Below the pieces are notes generated by a model. The model searched no databases. It was not told the DNA's origin and worked only from the letters and a program-made list of their open reading frames with translations. DNA of 64,000 nt from Dyella choica. Its GTDB lineage: Bacteria > Pseudomonadota > Gammaproteobacteria > Xanthomonadales > Rhodanobacteraceae. Made by a program: the position numbers and the translations under genes. Positions within the stretch are counted from its first letter, which is position 1. Every line of letters starts with the position of its first letter. This document shows positions 47,304 through 55,825 of this stretch, one piece after another. The stretch is taken from NCBI RefSeq assembly GCF_003977665.1, contig NZ_RYYV01000018.1:33724-97723 (forward strand), written 5' to 3'.

Positions 47304-47810
47304 ATGGCCGATCCCATGACGCAAACGAACACAATGACCTGCCCGCTTTGGCGTCGGCTGTTCGCCCTGCTTTATGACTTGGTGGCGATACTGGCGATCG
47401 TGATGGTGGTGGGATTGATCTGCCAGCTCGCCACGCACGGCCGACTGATCACCACCGGTACGCAGGTGCACATCGCCTGGTGGTACCAGCCGCTGCAAGG
47501 CTTCGTCGTAGCGGCCTACTTTCTGGTTTCCTGGCTGCGCGGTGGTCAGACGCTAGGCATGCGCCCGTGGCGTATTCGCATAGCAGGCAACGGTGGCGCG
47601 AGGCTGACGCTGAAACAGGCGCTGCTGCGGCTGGCTGCCGCCGCCATACCCCTGCTGTTGCTGTTGCTGGCACCTTCCCTGGGTCTGCGAGCGGCGCTGT
47701 GGACCGTGGCCGCAGCCTGGTCGGCATGGTTCGCGGTGGCGCTCATCGATCCCCGCCACCGCGCAGTGCACGATCTGCTGGCCGGTTCCGAGGTACACAG
47801 GACTGGCTGA
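47304..47810 (+). CDS. RDD-family membrane protein
   Basis: This 168-residue protein begins with the RDD signature CPLWRRLFALLYDLVAILAIVMVV (here R-x8-D) and has three membrane segments. GQTLGMRPWRIRI and DPRHRAVHDLLAGS are the other conserved parts of the family. Function is not established; some relatives affect ion or sodium tolerance. The start at 47304 is preceded by CGGAA. It is divergent from xerD by 71 bases. Confidence 0.85.
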   Translation: MADPMTQTNTMTCPLWRRLFALLYDLVAILAIVMVVGLICQLATHGRLITTGTQVHIAWWYQPLQGFVVAAYFLVSWLRGGQTLGMRPWRIRIAGNGGARLTLKQALLRLAAAAIPLLLLLLAPSLGLRAALWTVAAAWSAWFAVALIDPRHRAVHDLLAGSEVHRTG

Positions 47811-47879
47811 ATTCGCCGTCGCCGTGCCCGTGAGACACACGAATCCGCAATCCATTGATATACAAAGTAAAATAGACCT

Positions 47880-47900
47880 GTCGCAATGCAGCATTGCGAC
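47880..47900. promoter_or_regulatory. Perfect 21-bp palindrome upstream of phaZ
   Basis: GTCGCAATGC, one A, then GCATTGCGAC: 10-base arms with no mismatch, 46 bases before the depolymerase ATG, flanked by AT-rich DNA. The form is that of a dimeric repressor operator, with TGC/GCA half-sites as reported for PhaR-type regulators. The regulator is not identified here. Confidence 0.5.
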
Positions 47901-47946
47901 CTCTAAACGGCTATCATATGACTTTAGCCGCCGCCCCACGCTCATC

Positions 47947-49218
47947 ATGCTTTATCAGCTCCACGAATGGCAACGCGCCTTCCTCGGCCCCTTGAGCCAC
48001 TACGCCGAAGCCAGCGCCCGCATGCTCACCGACCCGAGCAGCCCCCTGGCCCAGTTGCCGGGTGCGCAGCGCATGGCAGCGGGTTATGAGTTGATCCATC
48101 GCCTGGGCAAGGACTACGAAAAGCCGACGTTCGACATCCACAGCATCACCAACCCGCAGGGTAACGAGATCGCCATCATCGAACGGATCGATCTGGAGAC
48201 GCCCTTCTGCCAGTTGCGCCGCTTCAAGCGTTTCAGCGACGATCCGGAAACCATTGAGAAGATGAAGTCCGAGCCGGTCGTGTTGGTGGTGGCGCCATTG
48301 TCCGGCCATCATGCGACCCTGCTGCGCGACACCGCGCGCTCATTGCTGCTCGATCACAAGGTGTACATCACCGACTGGATCGATGCACGCATGGTCCCTG
48401 CCTCGATGGGCGCGTTCCATCTGGATGACTACGTCGCGACCATCGAGAAGTTCATCCGACACATCGGCGCCGAATCGCTGCATGTGATCTCGGTGTGCCA
48501 GCCGACGGTGCCGGTGCTCGCCGCCATTTCGCTGATGGCAGCGCGCGGCGAAGCCACACCGCGCAGCATGACGATGATGGGCGGCCCGATCGATCCTCGC
48601 CGCAGCCCTACCAGTGTCAACAACCTGGCCACGCAGCAGCCGCTGAGTTGGTTTCGCGGCAATGTGATCCACACCGTGCCGACCAACTATCCCGGCCACG
48701 GTCGCGAGGTCTATCCGGGCTTCCTGCAGCACGCCGGTTTCGTGGCGATGAATCCTGGCCGCCACCTGAGTTCGCACTGGGATTTCTATCTCAACCTGCT
48801 GCGCGGCGACCTGGACGACGCCGAAGCGCATCGGAAGTTCTACGACGAATACAACGCGGTGCTCGATATGCCGGCGGAGTATTACCTGGACACCATCAAC
48901 ACCGTGTTCCAGCAATTCCTGCTGCCGCGCGGCTTGTGGGAAGTGAACGGTGAACGCGTGGATCCTTCCGCCATCAAGCGCACCAGCCTGCTCACCATCG
49001 AGGGCGAACTGGACGATATCTCCGGCATCGGCCAGACCGAAGCGGCGCACGATCTGTGCACCGGCATTCCGACTTCGCGCCGCGCGCATCGCGTCGTCGA
49101 AGGAGCCGGCCACTACGGCATTTTCAGCGGCCGCCGCTGGCGTGAAGTGGTCTACCCGCAGGTGCGCGACTTCATTCGCCGCTCGGACATGGCGCTGGTA
49201 TCCACCAAACGCGCCTGA
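47947..49218 (+). CDS. phaZ: Intracellular polyhydroxybutyrate depolymerase
   Basis: This is a 423-residue alpha/beta hydrolase that mobilises intracellular PHB granules. The catalytic triad is Cys184 in SVCQPTVPVLA (replacing the usual lipase serine), Asp356 in EGELDDISG and His389 in EGAGHYGIFSG. These sit one residue from the Cys183-Asp355-His388 positions known for Ralstonia PhaZa1. No signal peptide, as expected. The ATG at 47947 gives the family start MLYQLHEWQRAFLGP, though the ribosome site is weak. It predicts that the organism makes PHA. The palindrome upstream may control it. Confidence 0.93.
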   Translation: MLYQLHEWQRAFLGPLSHYAEASARMLTDPSSPLAQLPGAQRMAAGYELIHRLGKDYEKPTFDIHSITNPQGNEIAIIERIDLETPFCQLRRFKRFSDDPETIEKMKSEPVVLVVAPLSGHHATLLRDTARSLLLDHKVYITDWIDARMVPASMGAFHLDDYVATIEKFIRHIGAESLHVISVCQPTVPVLAAISLMAARGEATPRSMTMMGGPIDPRRSPTSVNNLATQQPLSWFRGNVIHTVPTNYPGHGREVYPGFLQHAGFVAMNPGRHLSSHWDFYLNLLRGDLDDAEAHRKFYDEYNAVLDMPAEYYLDTINTVFQQFLLPRGLWEVNGERVDPSAIKRTSLLTIEGELDDISGIGQTEAAHDLCTGIPTSRRAHRVVEGAGHYGIFSGRRWREVVYPQVRDFIRRSDMALVSTKRA

Positions 49219-49248
49219 AATGCGCGCGCGCAGGCCGGGACAACCATC

Positions 49249-49322
49249 GTAGGCTGGGTTGCCAAACCCAGCATTGCCATGCGTGCACGCCGCGCGATGC
49301 CGGGATGGTTATCCCAGCCTAC
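49249..49322. repeat. GTAG-headed REP pair R9, supplies ltaE stop
   Basis: GTAGGCTGGGTTGCCAAACCC...AGC and GCCGGGATGGTTATCCC...CTAC form the pair between convergent phaZ and ltaE. On the minus strand the TAG of the right head is the ltaE stop (49319-49321). Confidence 0.85.
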
Positions 49323-50332
49323 GCAAAGAACGACTTGAAGGCATCAATGGTGCGTTCCACACCGGCATCATCCACGTCCAAATGCGTCACCAGCCGCAAG
49401 GTCGGCAAATAGCCGATGCTTATGCGTATCGACGCAGCGCGCAGATGCGCATCCAGTTCGCGCAGGCGCTCGCCAGGCACGTCGATGAACACCATGTTGG
49501 TGTGCTGTCCAAGCAACTTGATGCCGGTAATCCCACCCAGGCCGCCGGCAAGTCGCGCGGCCAGCGCGTGATCGTCCGCCAGGCGCGCCACTTGGTGGTC
49601 CAGCGCATACAGGCACGCCGCCGCCAGTAGACCAGCCTGGCGCCAACCACCGCCGGCCACCTTGCGCCAGCGTCGCGCCTTGTCGATCAATGCCGCAGAC
49701 CCCACCAGCACCGATCCCACCGGCGCTCCCAGCCCTTTGGACAAGCACACCGAAACGCTGTCGAAGTGCTGCGCAATTGCCCTCGCCGGCACTCCACCAG
49801 CCACTGCGGCGTTATAGAGCCGTGCGCCATCCAGGTGCAGGGCAAGCCCGCGATGGCGGGCGAACTCACCGGCCGCGCGCAGATAATCCAGCGGCAGCAC
49901 ACGGCCATGCCAGGTGTTTTCCAGCGCCAACAGGCGTGTGCGAGCGAAATGCGGATCGATCGGCTTGATCGCCGCCGCCACCTTGTCCAGCGCCAGCGTG
50001 CCATCGGCGTCATGCGCGATCGGCTGTGGCTGAATCGAGCCCAGCACCGCTGCGCCGCCACCTTCGAATTTATAGGTGTGTGCGTCGGCGCCGACGATGT
50101 ATTCATCGCCGCGCTCACAATGGGACATCAGTGCGAGCAGGTTCGACTGCGTGCCAGATGGGACAAACAGGCCCGCCTCGAAACCGAGATCGCCGGCAAG
50201 GCGCTGTTGCAGCGCATTGACGGTAGGGTCTTCGCCGTAGACATCATCGCCTACCTCGGCGTCGAGCATGGCTTCGCGCATGGCGCGTGTGGGACGTGTA
50301 ACGGTATCGCTGCGCAAATCGACCCAATTCAC
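49319..50332 (-). CDS. ltaE: Low-specificity L-threonine aldolase
   Basis: This is a 337-residue fold-type I PLP enzyme that splits threonine and allo-threonine to glycine and acetaldehyde. Motifs are the N-terminal VDLRSDTVTRPT, VGDDVYGEDPTVN, HLDGARLYNAAVA and the PLP lysine in VSVCLSKGLGAPVGS. Complete. It converges on phaZ, and its final TTT GCG TAG uses the stop inside a REP head. It may supply glycine together with glyA in this window, though the two are not linked. Confidence 0.94.
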   Translation of the reverse strand: MNWVDLRSDTVTRPTRAMREAMLDAEVGDDVYGEDPTVNALQQRLAGDLGFEAGLFVPSGTQSNLLALMSHCERGDEYIVGADAHTYKFEGGGAAVLGSIQPQPIAHDADGTLALDKVAAAIKPIDPHFARTRLLALENTWHGRVLPLDYLRAAGEFARHRGLALHLDGARLYNAAVAGGVPARAIAQHFDSVSVCLSKGLGAPVGSVLVGSAALIDKARRWRKVAGGGWRQAGLLAAACLYALDHQVARLADDHALAARLAGGLGGITGIKLLGQHTNMVFIDVPGERLRELDAHLRAASIRISIGYLPTLRLVTHLDVDDAGVERTIDAFKSFFA

Positions 50333-50351
50333 GACTCACCTCTTTGGATAC

Positions 50352-50430
50352 GTAGGCTGGCTTGCCCCGGGCTTGATCCGTAGACAACCCAACAATGCCA
50401 CGTCAGGTCACTCCGCGCTAACCCAACTTA
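50352..50430. repeat. Degenerate REP pair R10
   Basis: GTAGGCTGGCTTGCCCCGGGC at the left; CTAACCCAACTTA at the right. The right end coincides with the stop of the PIN-gene remnant, with TAA in place of the usual TAG. Confidence 0.55.
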
Positions 50431-50538
50431 TGGGCCTATCGCCTCCCACCACAACGCCGGCGGCAAGATCGCGAACAGGCCATCGCACAACACACGTCTG
50501 GCCGGACGCAGTAAATCGTCAAACGCAAATTCCATCGG
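50428..50538 (-). pseudogene. C-terminal remnant of a PIN-domain gene
   Basis: Read on the minus strand, this segment encodes FDDLLRPARRVLCDGLFAIL then PPALWWEAIGP and a stop. The intact PIN protein ends DDELLYLARRTLRDGLFAIL then RPALWRLAIP and a stop. About 30 codons are clearly homologous. Upstream of them the frame runs into AT-rich sequence and the rest of the gene is missing. It is a decayed duplicate of the gene at 51521-51976. Confidence 0.75.
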
Positions 50539-50744
50539 GCGCAATAAAAATAGACGCGGGCAAGCCTTCTTGCAAGAAATTGTAAAAAAAGACGGAAAAA
50601 AAGAAATATCTACATAACAAATTCAATTGAAGATGGATAGCGTGCGATCTTCACTTTTACTTGCGAATGATTGTGAATGACGCATCACGCAACCATCCAG
50701 GTCGCTCCGTCATCAATAACTAGATAACCATTTAGGAGTTCACC
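50539..50744. other. AT-rich leader region of the exported ORF
   Basis: This segment is much more AT-rich than the window average, with long A-runs (TAAAAAAAGACGG, near 50582; GGAAAAAAAGAAAT) and no coding frame. It probably contains the promoter of the next gene. Its composition contrasts with the REP-bearing flanks. Confidence 0.5.
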
Positions 50745-51416
50745 ATGCAGCCTAAAAACGTCGCACCTTTTAAATCGACCTGCCTGGCGCTAACCGCGAT
50801 GCTCTCATTGCATTGCGTCGACGTCATGGCCATGACCTATCACGATAACAAAGTGACTTTTTCCGCCATAACACAGCCAGGCATTAGCCTTTCTGTCGGG
50901 AGTCATTACGAGGTCGAAGATTTTTCAGTGACGAGCGGCCAAGATCCAAACGGGAAGATCTATAAAGGCTTGTACAATGACTTGGTCCCAGGTGAAAGCC
51001 GGCCTGAAGAGGGCCCCATGATACCCACTCTTTCCACTACGTTTTCCGTGGGAAGAAAAGGCTCATCGCAGGTTGCGGCGTGGTTCAACGACAAAATTCA
51101 TGCGAACCAAAACACCTTTGGTCACGGCGCCGATCAACTGAATTTCGCTTTCATCGGCACTCTTACCCTGCAGTTGCAACAGGGCACCTTCACGCTGCCC
51201 GGGATAGCCCTGGCCCAAGGTCATGCCGGCGCCACCAACAATTGGTGGTTTGGCGGTCAAACTTGTACTTATCTCGACGGCTCCATCCTCGGTTACGACC
51301 ATACAAGCGTTAAATGTGTCGCCACCAACGCAGACGGGTCTAAGTGGACGATTACATTCCTACGCGGCGCAAATGATGTTAGCGAAGTGGAAATAACCAA
51401 AGTCACTCCCGCATAG
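50745..51416 (+). CDS. Exported protein of unknown function in an acquired-looking patch
   Basis: This is a 223-residue protein with a signal peptide ending about residue 29 (CVDVMA). The mature part looks beta-rich with an alternation of small polar and aromatic residues (NWWFGGQTCTYLDGS) and two cysteines that could pair. AGGAG lies seven bases before the ATG. I recognise no family; a secreted or surface-binding role is a guess. Its AT-rich leader and position between a PIN remnant and an intact PIN gene suggest insertion into a former PIN tandem. Confidence 0.65.
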   Translation: MQPKNVAPFKSTCLALTAMLSLHCVDVMAMTYHDNKVTFSAITQPGISLSVGSHYEVEDFSVTSGQDPNGKIYKGLYNDLVPGESRPEEGPMIPTLSTTFSVGRKGSSQVAAWFNDKIHANQNTFGHGADQLNFAFIGTLTLQLQQGTFTLPGIALAQGHAGATNNWWFGGQTCTYLDGSILGYDHTSVKCVATNADGSKWTITFLRGANDVSEVEITKVTPA

Positions 51417-51500
51417 ACAGTAGTAACTCTTCGGCAAGCAGCCAACGGGCCATCACAGCGGCCATGTACCGCTGTGGTGGTATGAAAAACATGAGGATAT

Positions 51501-51524
51501 GTCAGGGCCTGCACCCCAATCTAC
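51501..51524. repeat. REP unit R11, supplies PIN gene stop
   Basis: On the minus strand the unit starts GTAGATTGGGGTGCAGGCCC. The TAG at 51521-51523 ends the PIN gene. Single, shortened copy between convergent genes. Confidence 0.65.
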
Positions 51525-51976
51525 GGGATCGCGAGCCGCCAAAGCGCCGGCCGCAGGATGGCGAACAAGCCATCGCGCAGCGTACGCCTGGCCAAATACA
51601 GCAACTCGTCGTCTCGAGTAAGCAAGGCTGCGGCGCGTGCTTGCAGCGCAAGCTCAAGGAATTTCTGATCGTCACGATCGCGACAACGAGGCAGCTTCGC
51701 GAAGCTGCCCGCGCCCCCAGCCGGCCATGGCATGCAAAGTACGTATCGGCCGAAAAGCTCGATCGCCCGCATGCGCTGCGGCTCATCCAGCTTCAGTTGC
51801 GGATACTCCAACACTGCCAGCCATTCGGCCCGGCAATCGTCGCGCGTGACCAGTTCAACTTCGCCCGCATCTACCGCCGCAAGCAGTGACATGCACTGCG
51901 GATCATCGAACACGAACAAATCCAGGCAAACATTGGTATCGGGCACGAACCGCGGCGCGCCTGCCATATCACGCAT
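51521..51976 (-). CDS. PIN-domain protein (putative toxin-type ribonuclease)
   Basis: This is a 151-residue PIN-fold protein of the COG1569-like type. Acidic active-site residues are visible in FVPDTNVCLDLFVF (first Asp), RCRDRDDQKFLELAL and LLTRDDELLYLARR. The ATG at 51976 lies within the lptG end with an eight-base overlap, so it is translationally coupled to the Lpt operon. No antitoxin-sized gene accompanies it. Many solitary PIN proteins are house-keeping or inactive, so a toxin role is uncertain. A decayed copy of its C-terminus lies 1 kb downstream. Its TAG stop is in a REP unit. Confidence 0.8.
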   Translation of the reverse strand: MRDMAGAPRFVPDTNVCLDLFVFDDPQCMSLLAAVDAGEVELVTRDDCRAEWLAVLEYPQLKLDEPQRMRAIELFGRYVLCMPWPAGGAGSFAKLPRCRDRDDQKFLELALQARAAALLTRDDELLYLARRTLRDGLFAILRPALWRLAIP

Positions 51977-53072
51977 GCTTGCGGAAATAGAACCACGCAA
52001 TGAACATCAGCAGCAGCACCGGCAGTACGTTTGCCACTAGCGGGGGAGCGCCGTAGACCGTGCTGAAGTTGACGATGGCCACCTGCGCAAAATGCCAGCA
52101 GAGGGCGATGATGATGCCGATGAAGATGCGCTTGCCCAATCCGCCTGAGCGCAGCGCGCCGAAGGCAAACGGCATGACGCACAATACCAGCACCAGCGAG
52201 TTGATCGGATACATCACGCGCCCCCAAAACGGCATTTCGTACGGGCGGGCGTTCTCGCCGTTCTTCTGCTTGTACGTGATGATGTGCTGCAGGTCGCGCA
52301 TCGCCAGATACTGCGGCTGGATCAGCGACTGCTGCAGAATTTCCGGGTCGAGCTTGGAATCCCAGTGTTCGTTGGCCGAAGTGCTGCTGTGCACGCCCTT
52401 ATCGTCCAGGACGGTGCTGCGCACACGATCCAGCACCCATTCCTTGCCGACGTGTTCGGCCGTGTTGGCCTGGTCGAAACGGGCCAATTGCCGGCCATCG
52501 GGGGTCAAGGTGAAAACTCGCACATCCATCAGCTGCACGTGGGAATGGTCCCCCGCATTGCTCAGCGTCCTGTTTTTTGCATTGATGAAGCGGTCACCAT
52601 CGCGCGCCCATAGGCCACTACTGGTAAGCCCAAGGCTGCCACCCGAGCGTAAGCGCAACGTCAATGCCTGCGCCTGCTGGTCGCCCCACGGACCGATGGT
52701 TTCACCCATCACCACCACACCCGCCACCAGGACCGCCACCACACCCGCTGCCGATATGCCGATGCGCAAGCGTGACATGCCCGCTGCACGCAATGCCGTC
52801 AATTCGCCGGTGGAGGCCAGGCTGCCGAGACCCATCAGGCCACCGATCAATGCCGCAAAACCGAACATCTCGTACATGCGGCGCGGAATCGTCACTACGA
52901 CATAGAAGATCGCATTGCTGAGCGTGTAGCCGTTACGCCCGATGAAATGCAGCTGGCGGCCGAACTGGATCATCGCATCCAGGCCCACCAGCACCAGCCA
53001 CACCATCAGCATCGAACCGAACACCGTGGTGCCGATCAGCCAGTCCACGCGCTTGACGCGCAAGCTTGCCAT
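51969..53072 (-). CDS. lptG: LPS export permease LptG
   Basis: This is a 367-residue inner-membrane subunit of the LptB2FG transporter that lifts LPS out of the inner membrane. It has N-terminal helices (DWLIGTTVFGSMLMVWLVLVG and following), a periplasmic beta-jellyroll domain (about residues 135-260) and C-terminal helices with PINSLVLVLCVMPFAFGALRSGGLGKRIF. The ATG overlaps the lptF stop by one base (TGATG). Complete. Its partners LptB, LptA and LptC are not in the window. Confidence 0.95.
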   Translation of the reverse strand: MASLRVKRVDWLIGTTVFGSMLMVWLVLVGLDAMIQFGRQLHFIGRNGYTLSNAIFYVVVTIPRRMYEMFGFAALIGGLMGLGSLASTGELTALRAAGMSRLRIGISAAGVVAVLVAGVVVMGETIGPWGDQQAQALTLRLRSGGSLGLTSSGLWARDGDRFINAKNRTLSNAGDHSHVQLMDVRVFTLTPDGRQLARFDQANTAEHVGKEWVLDRVRSTVLDDKGVHSSTSANEHWDSKLDPEILQQSLIQPQYLAMRDLQHIITYKQKNGENARPYEMPFWGRVMYPINSLVLVLCVMPFAFGALRSGGLGKRIFIGIIIALCWHFAQVAIVNFSTVYGAPPLVANVLPVLLLMFIAWFYFRKHA

Positions 53073-54175
53073 CAGGCCCTCGCCTTGCGCGGGGCGCGCG
53101 CTGCGTATTGATTGCGGAAGCTCCAGGCGGACGCCGCAAGCAGCGCGAAGCTGAGCAGCCACAGCGGAGTTGCGTGATGCCAGTGCCCCTTGGCTAGCTG
53201 GCCACGGCACAACTCCAGCAGGTTGTAATACAGGAAGAAACCGAGCACGGCGATCAACATGCGGCCGTAACGCGGCTCACGCGGCGTCTGCCGCGACAGC
53301 GGCATGGCCAGCATCAGCAGCGCCAGTGTCATCAACGGTACCACGGTGCGCCATGCGAATTCGGCGCGCGCATCCGGGGTGGTGTTGTGCATCAGGTCGA
53401 CCATGTCGAGGTTATGGATCGGGTCTGCTTCATCTTCGGACTGGATTGCCGAGAGCGCGCTGTCATTGCGCTCGTATTGCATGCGACGCCAATTGTCGGC
53501 ACCCAGCGGGATTTCATACTGCCAGCCGTCTTCCAGCGCCAGGTAGCGGTTGCTGTTATCGCTGCTGGAATACAGATTCCCCTTTTGGCCGGTGACCATC
53601 TTCATCACCCGGCTACCGTCCTTGTTGGTGCGCTCGGCTGCGATGAAGGTGCGGCCGAGGCGCTGCCCGTCACGGCTCAACGTGTCAACCAGAATGATGC
53701 CGCCCTTGCCAGGCAACTCAGTGAAACGGCCGGCATCGAGGCCGGCGGCGATGATCGAGCGATTGGCCGCCTGGACCAGACTGTCGGAAGTCCGAGCCGA
53801 TAGCGGCCCCAGCCACATCGACACCGCACTGACCAACGCCAGCATGATCACCGCGACGATGCCCATCGGCCGCAGCAATCCGCCCATGCCCATGCCGGAG
53901 GAGGCAAGCACGTGCATTTCACTTTCGCGATACATCCGTCCGAAGGTCTGCAACACGCCCAGGAAGCCGGCCAGCGGCAGCATGCTGGACAGGGTATCGA
54001 CCATGTTCAGGCCCAGCACCTGGAACATCACACTGGCCGGGAAACTGCCCTTGGCCACCTGTTCGAGCACGTGCGCGAAGGTAGTGCCGGCCATGATCAC
54101 CAGCAGCACGATGACTGTGGCGCCGATGGTCGTACCCAGCTCGCGCAGGAAATACCGGTCTAGGATGCTCAGCAT
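53072..54175 (-). CDS. lptF: LPS export permease LptF
   Basis: This is a 367-residue partner of LptG with the same topology. It begins MLSILDRYFLRELGTTIGATVIVLLVI, contains SSMLPLAGFLGVLQTFGRMYRESEMHVL, a jellyroll periplasmic domain with QRLGRTFIAAERTNKDGSR, and C-terminal helices (TVVPLMTLALLMLAMPLSR). It is divergent from pepA by 97 bases, the conserved gammaproteobacterial arrangement. LptF and LptG bind LPS in the cavity between them and pass it to LptC. Confidence 0.95.
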   Translation of the reverse strand: MLSILDRYFLRELGTTIGATVIVLLVIMAGTTFAHVLEQVAKGSFPASVMFQVLGLNMVDTLSSMLPLAGFLGVLQTFGRMYRESEMHVLASSGMGMGGLLRPMGIVAVIMLALVSAVSMWLGPLSARTSDSLVQAANRSIIAAGLDAGRFTELPGKGGIILVDTLSRDGQRLGRTFIAAERTNKDGSRVMKMVTGQKGNLYSSSDNSNRYLALEDGWQYEIPLGADNWRRMQYERNDSALSAIQSEDEADPIHNLDMVDLMHNTTPDARAEFAWRTVVPLMTLALLMLAMPLSRQTPREPRYGRMLIAVLGFFLYYNLLELCRGQLAKGHWHHATPLWLLSFALLAASAWSFRNQYAARAPRKARA

Positions 54176-54272
54176 GCGATAGAATTATGGGTTCCGTGCC
54201 TCGCCCGTCCTGGGAGGCAAACCCGTAGTCTAGCCGGTTCGGTGCGTGCCGGTCTCCCCGCAGGAAATGACG

Positions 54273-55763
54273 ATGACGCTTCAATTCAGCCTTGCCTCCA
54301 CTGCCCCCGAAACCGCCGACACCCCTTGTGTGGTGGTCGGCGTCTACGAAAACGGGCTGCTAACCAGCGCCGCGGCGCGCGTGGACGGCGCCGCCGGCGG
54401 TGCGATCAAGCGCCAGGTTGAAAGCGGTGACATCACCGGCAAGGCAGGCAGCTCCACGGTCCTGTTCGCGCCGGAAGGAGTGCAGGCCAAGCGCGTGCTG
54501 GTGGTGGGCCTTGGTGGGCAGAAGGGCTTCGATGCCGCGCGTTACCAGAAAGTGAACCTGGAAGCGGCGCGCGCGCTTACCCGCCTGCCGATCGACAGCG
54601 CCGTGTCCTTCCTGGCCGAAGCCGACGTGCCCGGCCGCGACTCCGTGTGGCGCATACGCACGGCTGCGCTGGCCTTCGATTACGCTGCCTATCGCTACAC
54701 AGCCAGCTTCAAGCCGCGCGAGAAGAACGGCCAGCCGGAGCTGCGCAGCGTCTCCTTCGGCGCCGATGCGCAGGCCCAGGCCGGCATCGACCAGGCCGCC
54801 GCCATCGCCGAGGGAGTGCGCTTTGCGCGCGAACTGGCGAACCTGCCGCCGAACATCTGCAACCCGGCCTACCTCGCCGAGCAGGCATTGAAGTTCGCCC
54901 AGGCCCATGCCGAACGCCACGTGAGCTGCAAGGTGCTTGACCACGAGGAAATGGAGCGGTTCGGTTTCGGTTCGCTGCTTGCCGTCGGCCGCGGCTCCGC
55001 CAACCGCCCCAAGCTGATCGTGCTCGAATACAACGGCGGCGCGGACGAGAAGCCCTACGCCATGGTCGGCAAAGGCATCACCTTCGACACCGGCGGCATC
55101 AGCCTCAAGCCGGGCCCGGGCATGGAAGAAATGAAGTTCGACATGGGTGGCGCGGCCGGCGTGCTCGGAGCATTTGTTTCGGCCGTCAAGCTGGGCCTCA
55201 GGCTCAATCTGGTTTGCGTCGTGCCGGCGGTGGAAAACATGCCCGACGGTGACAGCTATCGCCCGAGCGACGTGCTCACCAGCCTGTCCGGACTCACCAT
55301 CGAAGTGCTCAACACCGATGCCGAAGGCCGCTTGATCCTGTGCGATGCACTTACCTACACGGCGCAAACCTTTCAGCCCAAGGTACTGATCGACGCAGCC
55401 ACCCTGACCGGGGCCTGTGTAATTGCGCTGGGCAAGCATGCCAGCGGCCTGATGAGCAAGCACGACGACCTGGCCGAAGAGCTGTTGAGCGCCGGTGAAA
55501 CCTCGCTTGATCGCGCCTGGCGCCTGCCGCTGTGGGACGACTATCAGGTCCAGCTCGAATCCGGTTTTGCCGATGTCGCCAACATCGGCGGAAAGAACGC
55601 CGGCGCCATCACTGCCGGCTGCTTCCTCGCCCGCTTCACCGAAGGCCAGCGCTGGGCGCATCTGGATATCGCCGGCACCGCGTGGGATGAAGGCCGCAAG
55701 GGCCTCGCCACGGGACGTCCGGTACCCCTGCTGGCGCAATGGCTGATCGATCGCGCCGGCTGA
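54273..55763 (+). CDS. pepA: Leucyl aminopeptidase (M17)
   Basis: This is a 496-residue cytosolic aminopeptidase with two metal ions. Motifs are VGKGITFDTGGISLKPG (metal and catalytic Lys), MKFDMGGAAGVLG and the family signature NTDAEGRLILCDAL. The C-terminal VANIGGKNAGAITAGCFLA is typical. The ATG at 54273 has AGGAA at proper spacing; the ATG at 54267 is too close to it. In E. coli PepA also binds DNA in Xer recombination at cer and in carAB control. Followed by holC, 62 bases on. Confidence 0.95.
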   Translation: MTLQFSLASTAPETADTPCVVVGVYENGLLTSAAARVDGAAGGAIKRQVESGDITGKAGSSTVLFAPEGVQAKRVLVVGLGGQKGFDAARYQKVNLEAARALTRLPIDSAVSFLAEADVPGRDSVWRIRTAALAFDYAAYRYTASFKPREKNGQPELRSVSFGADAQAQAGIDQAAAIAEGVRFARELANLPPNICNPAYLAEQALKFAQAHAERHVSCKVLDHEEMERFGFGSLLAVGRGSANRPKLIVLEYNGGADEKPYAMVGKGITFDTGGISLKPGPGMEEMKFDMGGAAGVLGAFVSAVKLGLRLNLVCVVPAVENMPDGDSYRPSDVLTSLSGLTIEVLNTDAEGRLILCDALTYTAQTFQPKVLIDAATLTGACVIALGKHASGLMSKHDDLAEELLSAGETSLDRAWRLPLWDDYQVQLESGFADVANIGGKNAGAITAGCFLARFTEGQRWAHLDIAGTAWDEGRKGLATGRPVPLLAQWLIDRAG

Positions 55764-55825
55764 TACCTGCCCGGGAACAGGAACCGGACCTTCCTGCTCC
55801 CTCTTCCCACTCGCCATTGACGACG

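Noticed and set aside
54360..55817. 485-codon minus-strand frame
   Set aside because: Antisense shadow of pepA, which carries the M17 signature.
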